DNA of 22,733 bases. Origin: Methanothrix harundinacea. Lineage in GTDB: Archaea > Halobacteriota > Methanosarcinia > Methanotrichales > Methanotrichaceae. The stretch is from positions 1-22,733 of the forward strand of contig DAQG01000063.1 of NCBI GenBank assembly GCA_002502785.1, given 5' to 3'. How positions within the stretch are numbered: the stretch's first letter is position 1; every line of letters starts with the position of its first letter. The position numbers and the translations under genes are program-made. The notes below the pieces were generated by a model. That model was given only the letters and a program-made list of their open reading frames with translations, was not told where the DNA came from and ran no database searches. This document shows, in pieces, positions 12,507-22,057 of the stretch.

Positions 12507-15500
12507 ATAAGGTGTATCGTCCCATCGCTCTGCAAAAGCCCGTCTATCATCACGCTCTGCGCTACCCCCGTCCTCGTAACTGTGATGTGGTAGAATGTCT
12601 CTCGGTAACGGTAATGCAACTGAAACGATTCCCAATCGGCGGGGATACAAGGCTGAAATTGCATCTTGTCAACGTCAAGCTGTAGTCCTAGCAGCGATTC
12701 CACTATGAGACGATACATCCAGCCCGCCGCTCCAGTGTACCAGGTCCACCCGCCGCGCCCTGTGTGTGGCGGGAGGGCATAGACATCTGCTGCCACGACG
12801 TATGGCTCTGCTTTGTAGATCGCAACCTGCTCTGGGGTCGAGCCATGGTTCAGAGGGTTGATCATTGACAATAGCTCCCAGGCCCGGGTGCTGTCGCCCA
12901 TGGCGGCAAAGGCCATGGCCACCCACACAGCAGCATGAGTGTACTGCCCGCCATTCTCTCTCACTCCCGGAATGTAGCCTTTGATGTAGCCAGGATCAGA
13001 GTCAGACTTATCGAAGGGCGGCTTTAGGAGCTGTATCAGTGAGGCATCTCTTTTGACGAGTTGGCGATCCACTTCCTCCATAGCCACCTTTGATCTTTCC
13101 GCATCTCCTGCCCCGGATAGAACAGACCAGCTCTGGGAGATGGAATCGATCTGACATTCTGGATTGGCCGAGGATCCGAGGGTCTCTCCGTTATCGAAGT
13201 AGGCGCGCAGATACCAGTTTCCATCCCATCCGAACTCTTTGATATTCTGGCGCAGATTGGCGGCCTCGCGGCTGCATTGATTTGCGAAGGCTGCATCACC
13301 ACACAGAAGGGCAATCTCTGAGAACTTCATGAGCACATGGTACAGGAAGAAGGCAAGCCAGATGCTCTCGCCTTTGCCCTGATATCCCACGCGGTTCATG
13401 GCGTCGTTCCAGTCCCCAGAGCCCATGAGGGGCAGGCCGTGCTGGCCAAACTCAAGGCCGTTCCTGATGGCTCTGACGCAGTGCTCGTAGAGGGTACCGG
13501 ACTCTTTCGACCTGGTGGGCAGGTCGTAGTAGGCGTCCTCATCAGGCTTCAGTGGCCTACCCTCGATGAAGTTGATGCGCTCGTCAAGCACGCTGGCGTC
13601 TCCTGTAGCTGTGACGTAACGGTGAGCCGCCAGCGGCAACCAGAGGCTATCATCCGAGCTGTGCGTCCGCACGCCTCGTCCCGATGGCGGGTGCCACCAG
13701 TGCAAAACATCTCCCTCCTGGAACTGGTGGGCCGCACAGCGCAGGAGATGTTTCCGGGCAAGCTGCGGTTCTGCATATATCAGCGCCATCGAATCTTGCA
13801 GCTGGTCGCGGAAGCCGAATCCCCCGCTCGATTGGTAGAATCCGCTGCGCGCCCAGATGCGGCACGCCAGGGTCTGGTAGAGGAGCCAGCCGTTGGTGAG
13901 CACGTTGATGGCCTTATCTGGGGTCTCCACGTAGACTGCGCCAAGGGTGCGGTTCCAGTAGCTCCACACCGCCTCTAGCGCAGCGCGCGCAGGACCAGAC
14001 CCGCGAAAACGCTTGATCAGGCTGTGAGCATCTTCAACATTTCGCCCGGTGCCCAAGGTGAAGACGATCTCGCTCTCCTGCCCGTCTGCCAGATCGATCT
14101 TGACCTGCATGGCTGCACATGGGTCCATGGCCGGCCCAACTCTGTTAGAGAGCCGCTCCCGCGCCAGGGCGGCAGGCTTCGCCAAGCTGCCGTTTCTGCC
14201 AAGGAACTCGGTCCTGTCCCCAGAGAAGCTGCCCATCTCCTCGTTCACATCCAGGAAAACTATCCGTCCGGGAAAATCCGCATTGTACGGGTTTCTGGCA
14301 AGGAGGGCCCCTGTCCTGGGATCGATCTCTGTGACAATGTGCATCCCAGACTTAGAACGCATCTCCCCTAACACCAGCTCGACGTAGCTGGTCACAGATA
14401 GCCTGCGAGATATGCCTGATTCATTGCGGAGCTTGAGCACGCAAAACTTCACTGGCGCGTCTAATGCCACATATACCCAAAGCTCGGATGCGATCCCGCT
14501 CTCTTTGTGCTCGAAAACGCTGTAACCGAACCCGTGCCTACAGGTGTAAGGCGTCGGCCCGCGTGCCGGCATGGCCGTGGGCGACCAGAACTGGCCGCTC
14601 TCCTCGTCACGAATGTACAGAGCCTCGCCGCTGACATCGCTCACAGGATCGTTATACCAAGGGGTAAGGCGGAACTGCTGGGAGTTCTCGCCCCACGTAT
14701 ATGCTCCGCCACTCTCAGAGATTACTGTCCCGAAATTGGGATTTGATATCACATTCGACCACGGAACCGGTGTCGTCTGTCCAGGAGCGATCCGGATTAT
14801 GTATTCGCGTCCATCCTTTGTGAACCCACCAATACCATTGAAGAAGATCAGATCCCGACTGGTAGACATAGCCGCCTCGTAGTTCTCGACACGGGGAGCT
14901 TGGACCGGCTTTAAAAGAGGAACGGCTACTGAGAATCTGCATGTGCGTTCGAGCTGGTCCTCAAAAGTTCCCCGGTCATCTGTAAAGATGGCTTTGGCCA
15001 CGGCCTGTACCAGGACTCCCGCCTCTTCTGAGATCTGGTCCGCGTGTATTACGAAGACTCCGCCCGATCGCTCCTTGGTACAGGTATCGGTGCTGATGGA
15101 GACCAGGCCCATAATTTCATCCTGGAGTTCCTGCCGATAGCCTGAGCGATCTTCGTTCCAGATCACCAGATCGACTGCAAGCCCCATCATATGCCAGTAG
15201 GCGTGAGCCCTCAAGAGCTGATGCGCCAGATCGATGTAAGACCGATCTCCGATCCGAAGGAGGACAATTGGGATATCACCCGATATGCCGTAAGCCCAGA
15301 GGCCTGACTGGCCATGCTGGTTTTTCAAGAGAACGTTGGTACTTGCGCGCCAGTTTGAGCAGGGATAAATTATTGCGCTGGCAAGGCGCATATAAAGATT
15401 AATATCGACATCGGTGATGTTGAGCTGTTGCATAATCATCTGGTTGTGAGTCCAGGCCAGGTTGTGGACGCGGTCCGCCATGCGCACGTCGTGGTATTTA

Positions 15501-18500
15501 TCAATCAGTTCAATGGCCCTAGCTCGCGTCTCTGCCATTCCTGTGATGAAGTTCACCCGTGACGTCTCTTCTGGATCTATCGTAACAATGCACCTAATGG
15601 AAACTATCGGATCCAAGACGGAGCCCTCGCTATCTGAGAACTCTATTACTCCTGTCATTGCCACAGGATCGGCAACAGTTCTTCCCCTACCTATGAACTT
15701 GGAGCGATCTGTCTCAAAAGAAACCAGATCATCCTTGACCTTCTCCGCCGACATCAGATGCAGCATCCAGGGCGTCTTCTCGTCCTTGGACCTCGGTCGG
15801 CGAGTGCATAGGATAGCAGATCTTTTGCGCAGGATCTTTGTCTCTACGAAGAGGTTGCTAAAAGCGGGATGGGTTGCATCTTCCGCAGGGGTCGCCAGAA
15901 CGACCTCTGCATAGCTTGTCAGCTCAATCTTCCGCCTTATCGATGTGTGATTGGTGAGAATGATGCTACGTAACTCGACATCGTCCTCAGGCGAGACGAC
16001 AACTTCTGTATGGACGTCAATACCTAAAACCCTTGACCTGAACTCCGCCTTCGATCCCTGGAATATGACCTGATAAGTCTCAGAATTTTTACATACAGGC
16101 TGATATCCTGCCGACCAGACATCATTGCTGTCCAGGTCGCGGATATAGAAAAACTGTCCCTCATTGTCGCGGGTACTATCGCCATGCCAGCGAGTGACCG
16201 CAATATCCTTCCACTGGCTATAGCCTGCACCGGAACCAGAGATCATCACTCTGTAATCGCCGTTGGAGAGAAGGTGCACATCAGGCGTGGTGCTGTTCGG
16301 ATCATTGAAGACCCGCATGGACCTCTCACGCGCCAGCATGCCTGCCCTCCAGATTGATGGCGACGCCTCCGCTGCATGAGGATAGAATGGCTTAGCCTTG
16401 GGAACCTTTTCTTGGAGAAGCAGATCCGCAGCCCGGAAGATGGGATTGGCCATGAATCTTCTTTGCATAGGTCGGTCTAACAAAACATAAGCCATGGAGA
16501 GAAAGCTCATGCCCTGGTGATGGGCCATGAAGGACCGCACAGTTGCGCTTCTTTGATCTTGGATCAGACGTGACTGAGTGTAATCTATGGCTTCGTAGAA
16601 CCCATACTCTCCCAGATAGCCCTCGCCTGCCATTCGCTGCAGATTGATGCAACCCTCTGCGGGAGAAACCATCAAGGCCAGAGCTGAGGCATAAGGTGCT
16701 ATCACCAGGTCTTTGGCCAGCCCACGCTTAAACCCGAGGCCTGGCACTCCGAAAGCCCGATACTGGTAGATCTGATTGACATCTATGATGTTGTAGCCAG
16801 ATTCTGAGACGCCCCAGGGAACACTTCGTTGTCGCCCATATTCGATCTGCCGCTTGACCGTCGACCTGTAGGTCTGATTGAGAAGGGTGTTCTCATAAGT
16901 CGGCATAATCAATAGCGGCATGAGATACTCGAACATAGTCCCACCCCAGGAGAGCAAAGCCAGTTCTCCGCCTGCAGTGGTGAGCATGCGACCTAAGGAA
17001 AACCAGTGCTCCTGCTTCAGTCTACCTTGGGCGATGGCAACATAGCTGGATAGCCTGGCCTCAGATGCTAAAAGATCATAGCAGCCCTCATCGCGTCTGG
17101 AGTCGTCGACGTTGTAGCCTATGGCAAGAAGCCGACGCGACTCATTGAATAGGAAATCGTATTTTATATCAGCCAGCTCTCTACAGTCGAGTGCAAGCAT
17201 CTCGATGGATGCAATCCTCTCGCCAGCGCGTTTTTCCGCTTCCATTGTCTTCTGACCGAGCTCTTGCAGCCACTTTCTTTCAGTTTGGCGGTCTTCACCG
17301 AGGAAATAGCTGCTGATTTGATCTATGATGGGCACCATCTTTCTGGCCGTCTCCGGAACCTCTCGCAGCAATGGAACGAAGTCAAATCTGAGCAGCTCAG
17401 CTTGTAGCTCGCTTCTCCTTCCTACCTGCTCTGTCGAGCCTTGCGCCGGAGATTCCTCCAGGAGAGGATGCCCCATAATCCACATAGGCAACATAAGCCA
17501 CGGTGCCATGAGGACCAGGTCGTCCAAATGATCCCGGAGCTGAAGCTCATAAGCCCGTGTCCACCACAATAGATCATCATCAGCTTCCGAACCCAGGCGG
17601 TCCATCATCAACGCCGCTGCCTTTGCCTGCCGGTCCAGCAATTGCCACGCTTCCGAGAGGTTGCGTGGAGGCGACTGAAGCTCTGTCCAGAATCGATCGA
17701 TCTGCACGAGCATTTGTGGGGGCCCCATTTCCTCTCGGCCCTCGTCTGCAGGCCCACCGCCTCCGTTGGCACCATCCCTTATGATCTGCAGCGTATCCTG
17801 AAGACCGTTAAACGCCTGATCTGGCAGGATCTTCTGGTCCATAAGCTCGATTTGCCCCTGCTGCAGGGTCAGCAGATGACCTGCCAGGTTACCGCTATCA
17901 ACAGTCGAGATATACTTTGGCTGCATCGGTTCAAGCAGCTTAGTATCGTACCAATTGTAAAAGTGGCCCTGGAACCGTTCCAGATTTTTCATTGTCTGAA
18001 GAGCGCAAACGTTCCGCTCTATCAGCTTTCCTGCCGAGATGTAACCGAAGTCGTATGCTGCCAGGTTCGCCAGCAGTGAAAATCCCATATTCGTAGGCGA
18101 TGTGCCGTTGGCAACCACTGAACGCGGTTCCTCCTGATAGTTGTCCGGCGGAAGCCAATTGTTGTCGGGTCCCACGAACGTCTCGAAGAACTTCCAGGTC
18201 CTCCTCGAAAGCTTGCGCAGGAAGATCGTCTGATCCTCGTCAAGTTTTGTTTTAGGTGTGTCAGGGGGCAGGCTGATCCACCAGGCAACAGCAGGTGCGA
18301 GGCTCCAAGATACCAGCAGCGTCCAAACGATATACAGCACATCAGGACGCCAAAACGCCAGATAGGAGGTTGTGGCAATGGCTACTGCTGGTGCTATCCA
18401 CATCGACTGGTAGAATCCCGCTAGATCACTCTTCCCACTATTTCTGGAGCTGCTCGAAGAGTTCCATTCCAGCAGCCGCTTATGGGTGAAGAGCATTCGC

Positions 18501-21265
18501 CCACCGGTGCGCACAACTGCATCCAGGCTGAAGAAGGCCTCATACGGCAGGAAGGTCAGGCTGAGCCCTGCCTGTGCCAGGTATCTGACAATCGCTCTCC
18601 CGGCTGAATACAGGTGCTGATCAATGGGCAGCTCGGCGGGCTTGTTCAGGATCACTCGGATGCAAGCTAGCACCGGTGGTGTTAGAACAGCCCCTACTAC
18701 CACAGAGGTCCAGAACCATGGCTGCAACAGTACCAACCATGCCAAGAACAACAGTAAAATCTGGGCAGGGGTCACGAGGCTGCGCCTGAGGTTGTCGAAG
18801 ATCTTCCATCGGGATAGCCCTGAGATTGGATTGTCCATGACCAGGCCTCCTGGGCCTGGCACGCGCGTTAGCAGCCAACTGGCAATCTGCCAGTCTCCCC
18901 TGATCCATCTGTGCCTCCGGCTAACGTCTGTTGTGTAGCGGTAGGGATAGTCCTCATAGAACTGCACATCGCTGACCAGTGCCGCTCTGGCATAGCTCCC
19001 CTCCAGAAGATCATGGCTTAGGATCAGGTTATCTGGAAAGCGCCCACCCAGAGACTGCGAAAAGGCATCCACGTCGTAGATACCCTTCCCGGTAAAGGAG
19101 CCTTCCCCGAAAATGTCCTGGTAGACATCTGAGACCTCCCGCGTGTATGGATCAATTCCCGGCTCGCCTCCGAAGAGCCTCACAAACCTCGATCGGTCTG
19201 CCTCAGGCATGCCTGAGCTCAGGCGGGGATGGAGTATGCTGTAGCCCTCAGCGACATATTGCTTATGCTCATCGAACCTGGGGTGATTGAGAGGGTGAGC
19301 CATGGTCTCCACCAACAGCCGGGCAGAGTCGTAGGGCATCTTGGTATCTTCGTCGACCGTGATGACGTACTTCACTTCAGGCAGGATCGATACGTCGCCC
19401 ACAATCGAAGAGAAGCTATCCCCAGATCCCCCTCGCAGCAGTGAGTTGAGTTCCCCGAGTATGCCCCTTTTTCGCTCATAGCCCCTCCAGATCTCCTCTT
19501 TAGAGTCCCACCTGCGCTGGCGGGGAAAGAGAAAAAAGATACTATCATGGTACTTTTCATTCAGCGCCTCGATTCCCTGGCGAGCTATAATTAGCAGATG
19601 CTCATCTTCAGGCACGACCTCCTGCTCGGCGTCGCCCAGATCCGTCAGAAGGCCGAAGTGGAGGTTTATATCCCGGTTTGCCAGGTATCGAACCTCGAGC
19701 CCCCCCAGCAGATCCATAACTTTTTCAGGGCTGGTCAGAACAGATGGTACCACAACCAGCGTTCGCAGCTCTTGCGGAATGCCTGAAGAGAAGTCCATTC
19801 TGGGGAGAGCATGAGGCCTGACCAGCAGAGTCGTCAGCCAGTTCACCAGGCCGACCGCAGGACTGCTTATGCAGATCACCAGGAAGATGGAAGCCAAGAC
19901 CAGCATCCATCCGCCCGATCCAAGCTTATAAGCCAGGGCCAGTACTGCAGCTGTGATGAGTGCAGTGACCAGCGTTATCGCGCCGAGATAGCAGAGCAGA
20001 GGGAACCGATGAACAGTCCTGCTAAGTGACTCCATTAGCGGCCAGCCCATCCCAGCAGCCCACTCAAGCTCAGGTACCCCCTTATCTATCAGGTAGAACC
20101 CAACATGTGCACTTCGATCTTCGCTGCCCCTAGCCTCAACACTCGCCTGGGCTAGTTTTACCGCCAAAAGTGCGACCTCTTCCTCTGATAACAAGCTACA
20201 CCTTGCGATCCTCTCAACTGTGTGGCGGTAACGATCACGGGTGGCGAAGTCCATCTGGCTATATGTGCCTCCTGGGTCCATGTGCAGTGCCTTCTCGACA
20301 ACGCTCGTCCCCTCTACAAACTTCCTCCAGTCCATGGACTCGAGAAAACGAAAGCTTCCAATGCTGTTGCCTATGGAGACCTTATCTGCAGCTACTTGCT
20401 GGATATCCTCCTGGACCATCTGGCCGATGGTCTTTCCCATTTCAGATAGACGCTCTTCAATCCATGTTAGCGGGAGAGCCAGAGCATGGCTCTGTCCTTC
20501 CAACCTTCGGGCAAATTCAGCAACAAAGGCACTGGACATTGGAGGGTCTGAGCTGGCCAGATCAGCCACCACAACGATCATGCTCTTTGGTTTTGTCTCT
20601 GCCGTCAGAATTATCTGATCTGCCCAGTGACCTGCCAGGTTGCGGTCGATCCTGCCCTTGGCGATTCGCAAAGATATGCGCCGCAGGTTCTCTATCAGTG
20701 CCAGGCGGAGCATGATCGCAACTGCCCAGAGTTCGCCCAGGTTAAGCACACTGACCGTTTGATACGCATCCACGAAGCTTTTTAGGCTTTCTGCATCCAC
20801 CCGACCATCGGAATGAAGGATCAGCTCCCTGGCAAGGTCATAAATGCGCGGGTAGCCAGCCAGCGGCCCTTTGAGCAGATGCGGCAGCTCTTTGCTGTAA
20901 CCTTCCGGCAGATGCTGCTTGGCCATGAGAATCTGCTCTTCTATCTTGTAGAAGTTGTCGATTAGCCACTCCGAGGCTGGCGCAATCCGTAGATTCGATG
21001 CTACTGCCTCTGTCAGCAGCTCGTTTACCTGCAGCAGGATCTCCTCGTTCTCAGCCAGCCTTGGCAAAAGCAGGTCCCTGCCGGGAATTGGATCGACCTC
21101 ATGGCGTTCTGCCAGCGCCTTTGCATGCCGTTCCAGCTGGTTGATGCTGAACAGCTCAGATCGCAGCGGCTGTTCATAGCTGTACTGGCACAGGAAGCCA
21201 TTGCTTTCGAGGCGCGCCTTGAGACGGTTTAAGCTCCTTTGAACTTTATTTTGAATTAGAATCAA
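12464..21265 (-). CDS. ndvB: Cyclic beta-1,2-glucan synthase (NdvB/ChvB-like), full length
   Basis: At 2933 residues it matches bacterial cyclic beta-1,2-glucan synthases of about 2800-2900. Order: a cytoplasmic-type N-terminus; membrane helices at about 418-475; a GT84 glycosyltransferase with TVDEDTKMP (about 635), SHDLLEGSYARAALVSD (about 750) and RRHRWIRGDWQ (about 785); helices at about 830-875 and 953-997; a GH189 transglycosylase with TSPTNMGFSLLANLAAYDFG (about 1056), STVDSGNLAGHL (about 1123) and WGVSESGYN (about 1488); and a GH94 phosphorylase-like end with GSGDWNDAM (about 2618) and PPHTGRGGWTWYTGAAGWMYR (about 2835). In bacteria the enzyme builds, sizes and closes cyclic glucans from UDP-glucose for osmotic adaptation and host contact. 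The start is TTG at 21265 after GGTGT, and an in-frame stop lies just upstream. It stands alone, lacks an obvious exporter, and was probably acquired from bacteria. Confidence 0.93.
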   Translation of the reverse strand: MILIQNKVQRSLNRLKARLESNGFLCQYSYEQPLRSELFSINQLERHAKALAERHEVDPIPGRDLLLPRLAENEEILLQVNELLTEAVASNLRIAPASEWLIDNFYKIEEQILMAKQHLPEGYSKELPHLLKGPLAGYPRIYDLARELILHSDGRVDAESLKSFVDAYQTVSVLNLGELWAVAIMLRLALIENLRRISLRIAKGRIDRNLAGHWADQIILTAETKPKSMIVVVADLASSDPPMSSAFVAEFARRLEGQSHALALPLTWIEERLSEMGKTIGQMVQEDIQQVAADKVSIGNSIGSFRFLESMDWRKFVEGTSVVEKALHMDPGGTYSQMDFATRDRYRHTVERIARCSLLSEEEVALLAVKLAQASVEARGSEDRSAHVGFYLIDKGVPELEWAAGMGWPLMESLSRTVHRFPLLCYLGAITLVTALITAAVLALAYKLGSGGWMLVLASIFLVICISSPAVGLVNWLTTLLVRPHALPRMDFSSGIPQELRTLVVVPSVLTSPEKVMDLLGGLEVRYLANRDINLHFGLLTDLGDAEQEVVPEDEHLLIIARQGIEALNEKYHDSIFFLFPRQRRWDSKEEIWRGYERKRGILGELNSLLRGGSGDSFSSIVGDVSILPEVKYVITVDEDTKMPYDSARLLVETMAHPLNHPRFDEHKQYVAEGYSILHPRLSSGMPEADRSRFVRLFGGEPGIDPYTREVSDVYQDIFGEGSFTGKGIYDVDAFSQSLGGRFPDNLILSHDLLEGSYARAALVSDVQFYEDYPYRYTTDVSRRHRWIRGDWQIASWLLTRVPGPGGLVMDNPISGLSRWKIFDNLRRSLVTPAQILLLFLAWLVLLQPWFWTSVVVGAVLTPPVLACIRVILNKPAELPIDQHLYSAGRAIVRYLAQAGLSLTFLPYEAFFSLDAVVRTGGRMLFTHKRLLEWNSSSSSRNSGKSDLAGFYQSMWIAPAVAIATTSYLAFWRPDVLYIVWTLLVSWSLAPAVAWWISLPPDTPKTKLDEDQTIFLRKLSRRTWKFFETFVGPDNNWLPPDNYQEEPRSVVANGTSPTNMGFSLLANLAAYDFGYISAGKLIERNVCALQTMKNLERFQGHFYNWYDTKLLEPMQPKYISTVDSGNLAGHLLTLQQGQIELMDQKILPDQAFNGLQDTLQIIRDGANGGGGPADEGREEMGPPQMLVQIDRFWTELQSPPRNLSEAWQLLDRQAKAAALMMDRLGSEADDDLLWWTRAYELQLRDHLDDLVLMAPWLMLPMWIMGHPLLEESPAQGSTEQVGRRSELQAELLRFDFVPLLREVPETARKMVPIIDQISSYFLGEDRQTERKWLQELGQKTMEAEKRAGERIASIEMLALDCRELADIKYDFLFNESRRLLAIGYNVDDSRRDEGCYDLLASEARLSSYVAIAQGRLKQEHWFSLGRMLTTAGGELALLSWGGTMFEYLMPLLIMPTYENTLLNQTYRSTVKRQIEYGRQRSVPWGVSESGYNIIDVNQIYQYRAFGVPGLGFKRGLAKDLVIAPYASALALMVSPAEGCINLQRMAGEGYLGEYGFYEAIDYTQSRLIQDQRSATVRSFMAHHQGMSFLSMAYVLLDRPMQRRFMANPIFRAADLLLQEKVPKAKPFYPHAAEASPSIWRAGMLARERSMRVFNDPNSTTPDVHLLSNGDYRVMISGSGAGYSQWKDIAVTRWHGDSTRDNEGQFFYIRDLDSNDVWSAGYQPVCKNSETYQVIFQGSKAEFRSRVLGIDVHTEVVVSPEDDVELRSIILTNHTSIRRKIELTSYAEVVLATPAEDATHPAFSNLFVETKILRKRSAILCTRRPRSKDEKTPWMLHLMSAEKVKDDLVSFETDRSKFIGRGRTVADPVAMTGVIEFSDSEGSVLDPIVSIRCIVTIDPEETSRVNFITGMAETRARAIELIDKYHDVRMADRVHNLAWTHNQMIMQQLNITDVDINLYMRLASAIIYPCSNWRASTNVLLKNQHGQSGLWAYGISGDIPIVLLRIGDRSYIDLAHQLLRAHAYWHMMGLAVDLVIWNEDRSGYRQELQDEIMGLVSISTDTCTKERSGGVFVIHADQISEEAGVLVQAVAKAIFTDDRGTFEDQLERTCRFSVAVPLLKPVQAPRVENYEAAMSTSRDLIFFNGIGGFTKDGREYIIRIAPGQTTPVPWSNVISNPNFGTVISESGGAYTWGENSQQFRLTPWYNDPVSDVSGEALYIRDEESGQFWSPTAMPARGPTPYTCRHGFGYSVFEHKESGIASELWVYVALDAPVKFCVLKLRNESGISRRLSVTSYVELVLGEMRSKSGMHIVTEIDPRTGALLARNPYNADFPGRIVFLDVNEEMGSFSGDRTEFLGRNGSLAKPAALARERLSNRVGPAMDPCAAMQVKIDLADGQESEIVFTLGTGRNVEDAHSLIKRFRGSGPARAALEAVWSYWNRTLGAVYVETPDKAINVLTNGWLLYQTLACRIWARSGFYQSSGGFGFRDQLQDSMALIYAEPQLARKHLLRCAAHQFQEGDVLHWWHPPSGRGVRTHSSDDSLWLPLAAHRYVTATGDASVLDERINFIEGRPLKPDEDAYYDLPTRSKESGTLYEHCVRAIRNGLEFGQHGLPLMGSGDWNDAMNRVGYQGKGESIWLAFFLYHVLMKFSEIALLCGDAAFANQCSREAANLRQNIKEFGWDGNWYLRAYFDNGETLGSSANPECQIDSISQSWSVLSGAGDAERSKVAMEEVDRQLVKRDASLIQLLKPPFDKSDSDPGYIKGYIPGVRENGGQYTHAAVWVAMAFAAMGDSTRAWELLSMINPLNHGSTPEQVAIYKAEPYVVAADVYALPPHTGRGGWTWYTGAAGWMYRLIVESLLGLQLDVDKMQFQPCIPADWESFQLHYRYRETFYHITVTRTGVAQSVMIDGLLQSDGTIHLIDDRKEHLVEVRIN

Positions 21266-21730
21266 TTCTCGACACCCGATTTAGCTGCACAGTAGCGCAC
21301 CACCGGTTGCCGGCCGGTTGGAGGCAGGGATATCCCAAAACTCTACTCGGATTAAAAGAGTCAAAGGCTTAGACAGGTCCACATGATAATATATCGCAAC
21401 ATGCCTTTAGTATTTATTGGTGCTTTGAGGATTTTGATTTACTCGTCGCTAGTGCCCTTTCAATCTGATTTTCTAGGAAATGATTTTTTTATATATTAAA
21501 CACCATCGAGGATTTCGAAAAACGGTCGTGATACTGAAATAAGTAAGAATTTCTCCCATTCGTTATCGGTTAAGGTTCCATGGAGTATTTGATATATCTT
21601 AACAAATATACTTCTCATATGCATCTGTACATCCTTCGTATCCCTTCCTTGACTGCGTTATCGTGGACGATCTGGCGGGTCCTCTATTCGGCCATCAGCA
21701 CATAGATATCCTGGCCGGAAAAAATGGTTA

Positions 21731-21745
21731 ATTCCTACTGGTAAA
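21731..21745 (-). repeat. Inverted partner of the left-edge motif
   Basis: The reverse complement reads TTTACCAGTA followed by GGAAT, matching 12144-12162 apart from a four-base AATA gap. It lies 12 bases before the duplicated tRNA end. Confidence 0.35.
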
Positions 21746-21757
21746 AACGTGCTGAAT

Positions 21758-21797
21758 TCCCATCCCCCGCACCAATTTTCCTCGATAGGTATCGATT
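21758..21797 (+). repeat. Right, eroded copy of the tRNA-Leu 3' end (candidate attR)
   Basis: TCCCATCCCCCGCA at 21758-21771 is identical to the tRNA-Leu end. The next 26 bases match the tRNA downstream flank at 17 positions, including TATCGATT (21790-21797). Upstream, CGTG and GAAT of the T-arm are also recognisable with small gaps, so about 50 bases derive from a tRNA-Leu copy. Confidence 0.6.
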
Positions 21798-22057
21798 CCA
21801 TGGTTGTACTAGATAGACGTTTAATATTTTTATAATTTCTTAGTAATGGGGGTCGCTGGTGGTGCTCTTTTATTGGGTTGATATTTCGCTTGGAATTCTT
21901 AGAGCCGCTACACGATAGCACTTTTGATGCAAGATGGAATCCAAAGGCCCTCCAAAAATCGGAAGCAATGTCGTTCTCGCTGGATATATCAATCAATTCC
22001 AGATGCACTACCGGGCTGCCTGAATGGAGGTTAATCGAAATCCTCCGGGATCTTTAG

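Larger units (their letters stand above)
12081..21797. mobile_element. Candidate decayed island inserted at tRNA-Leu, carrying the cyclic-glucan synthase
   Basis: The segment between the tRNA-Leu 3' end and its degenerate second copy is about 9.7 kb. It contains one huge gene of a mainly bacterial family plus gene-poor AT-rich edges. Direct orientation of the copies, insertion at a tRNA 3' end and a foreign-looking gene are the usual marks of an integrated element. No integrase, relaxase or transposase was found, so mobility is probably lost or the integrase lay elsewhere. The right copy is visibly eroded, suggesting an old event. The boundaries are inferred. Confidence 0.45.
21266..22057. 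other. AT-rich stretch of about 800 bases without a convincing gene
   Basis: This stretch is much more AT-rich than the rest of the window. It contains the likely promoter region of the glucan synthase (a TATATTAT box on the minus strand near 21390), the degenerate tRNA copy and the inverted motif. A minus-strand frame from GTG 22008 to 21658 (116 residues, open back to about 22053 without a good start) includes plausible text such as LIDISSENDIASDFW but ends within the tRNA remnant. It may be a relic of an element gene. Confidence 0.4.

Noticed and set aside
13337..13978. 213-codon plus-strand frame inside the glucan-synthase gene
   Set aside because: Antisense to conserved GH94 sequence; its content is explained by codon bias of the real gene.
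21758..21774. Right tRNA remnant followed by CCA, considered as a reverse-transcribed mature tRNA end
   Set aside because: Similarity continues into the genomic downstream flank, which a copied mature tRNA would not show; CCA is probably chance.
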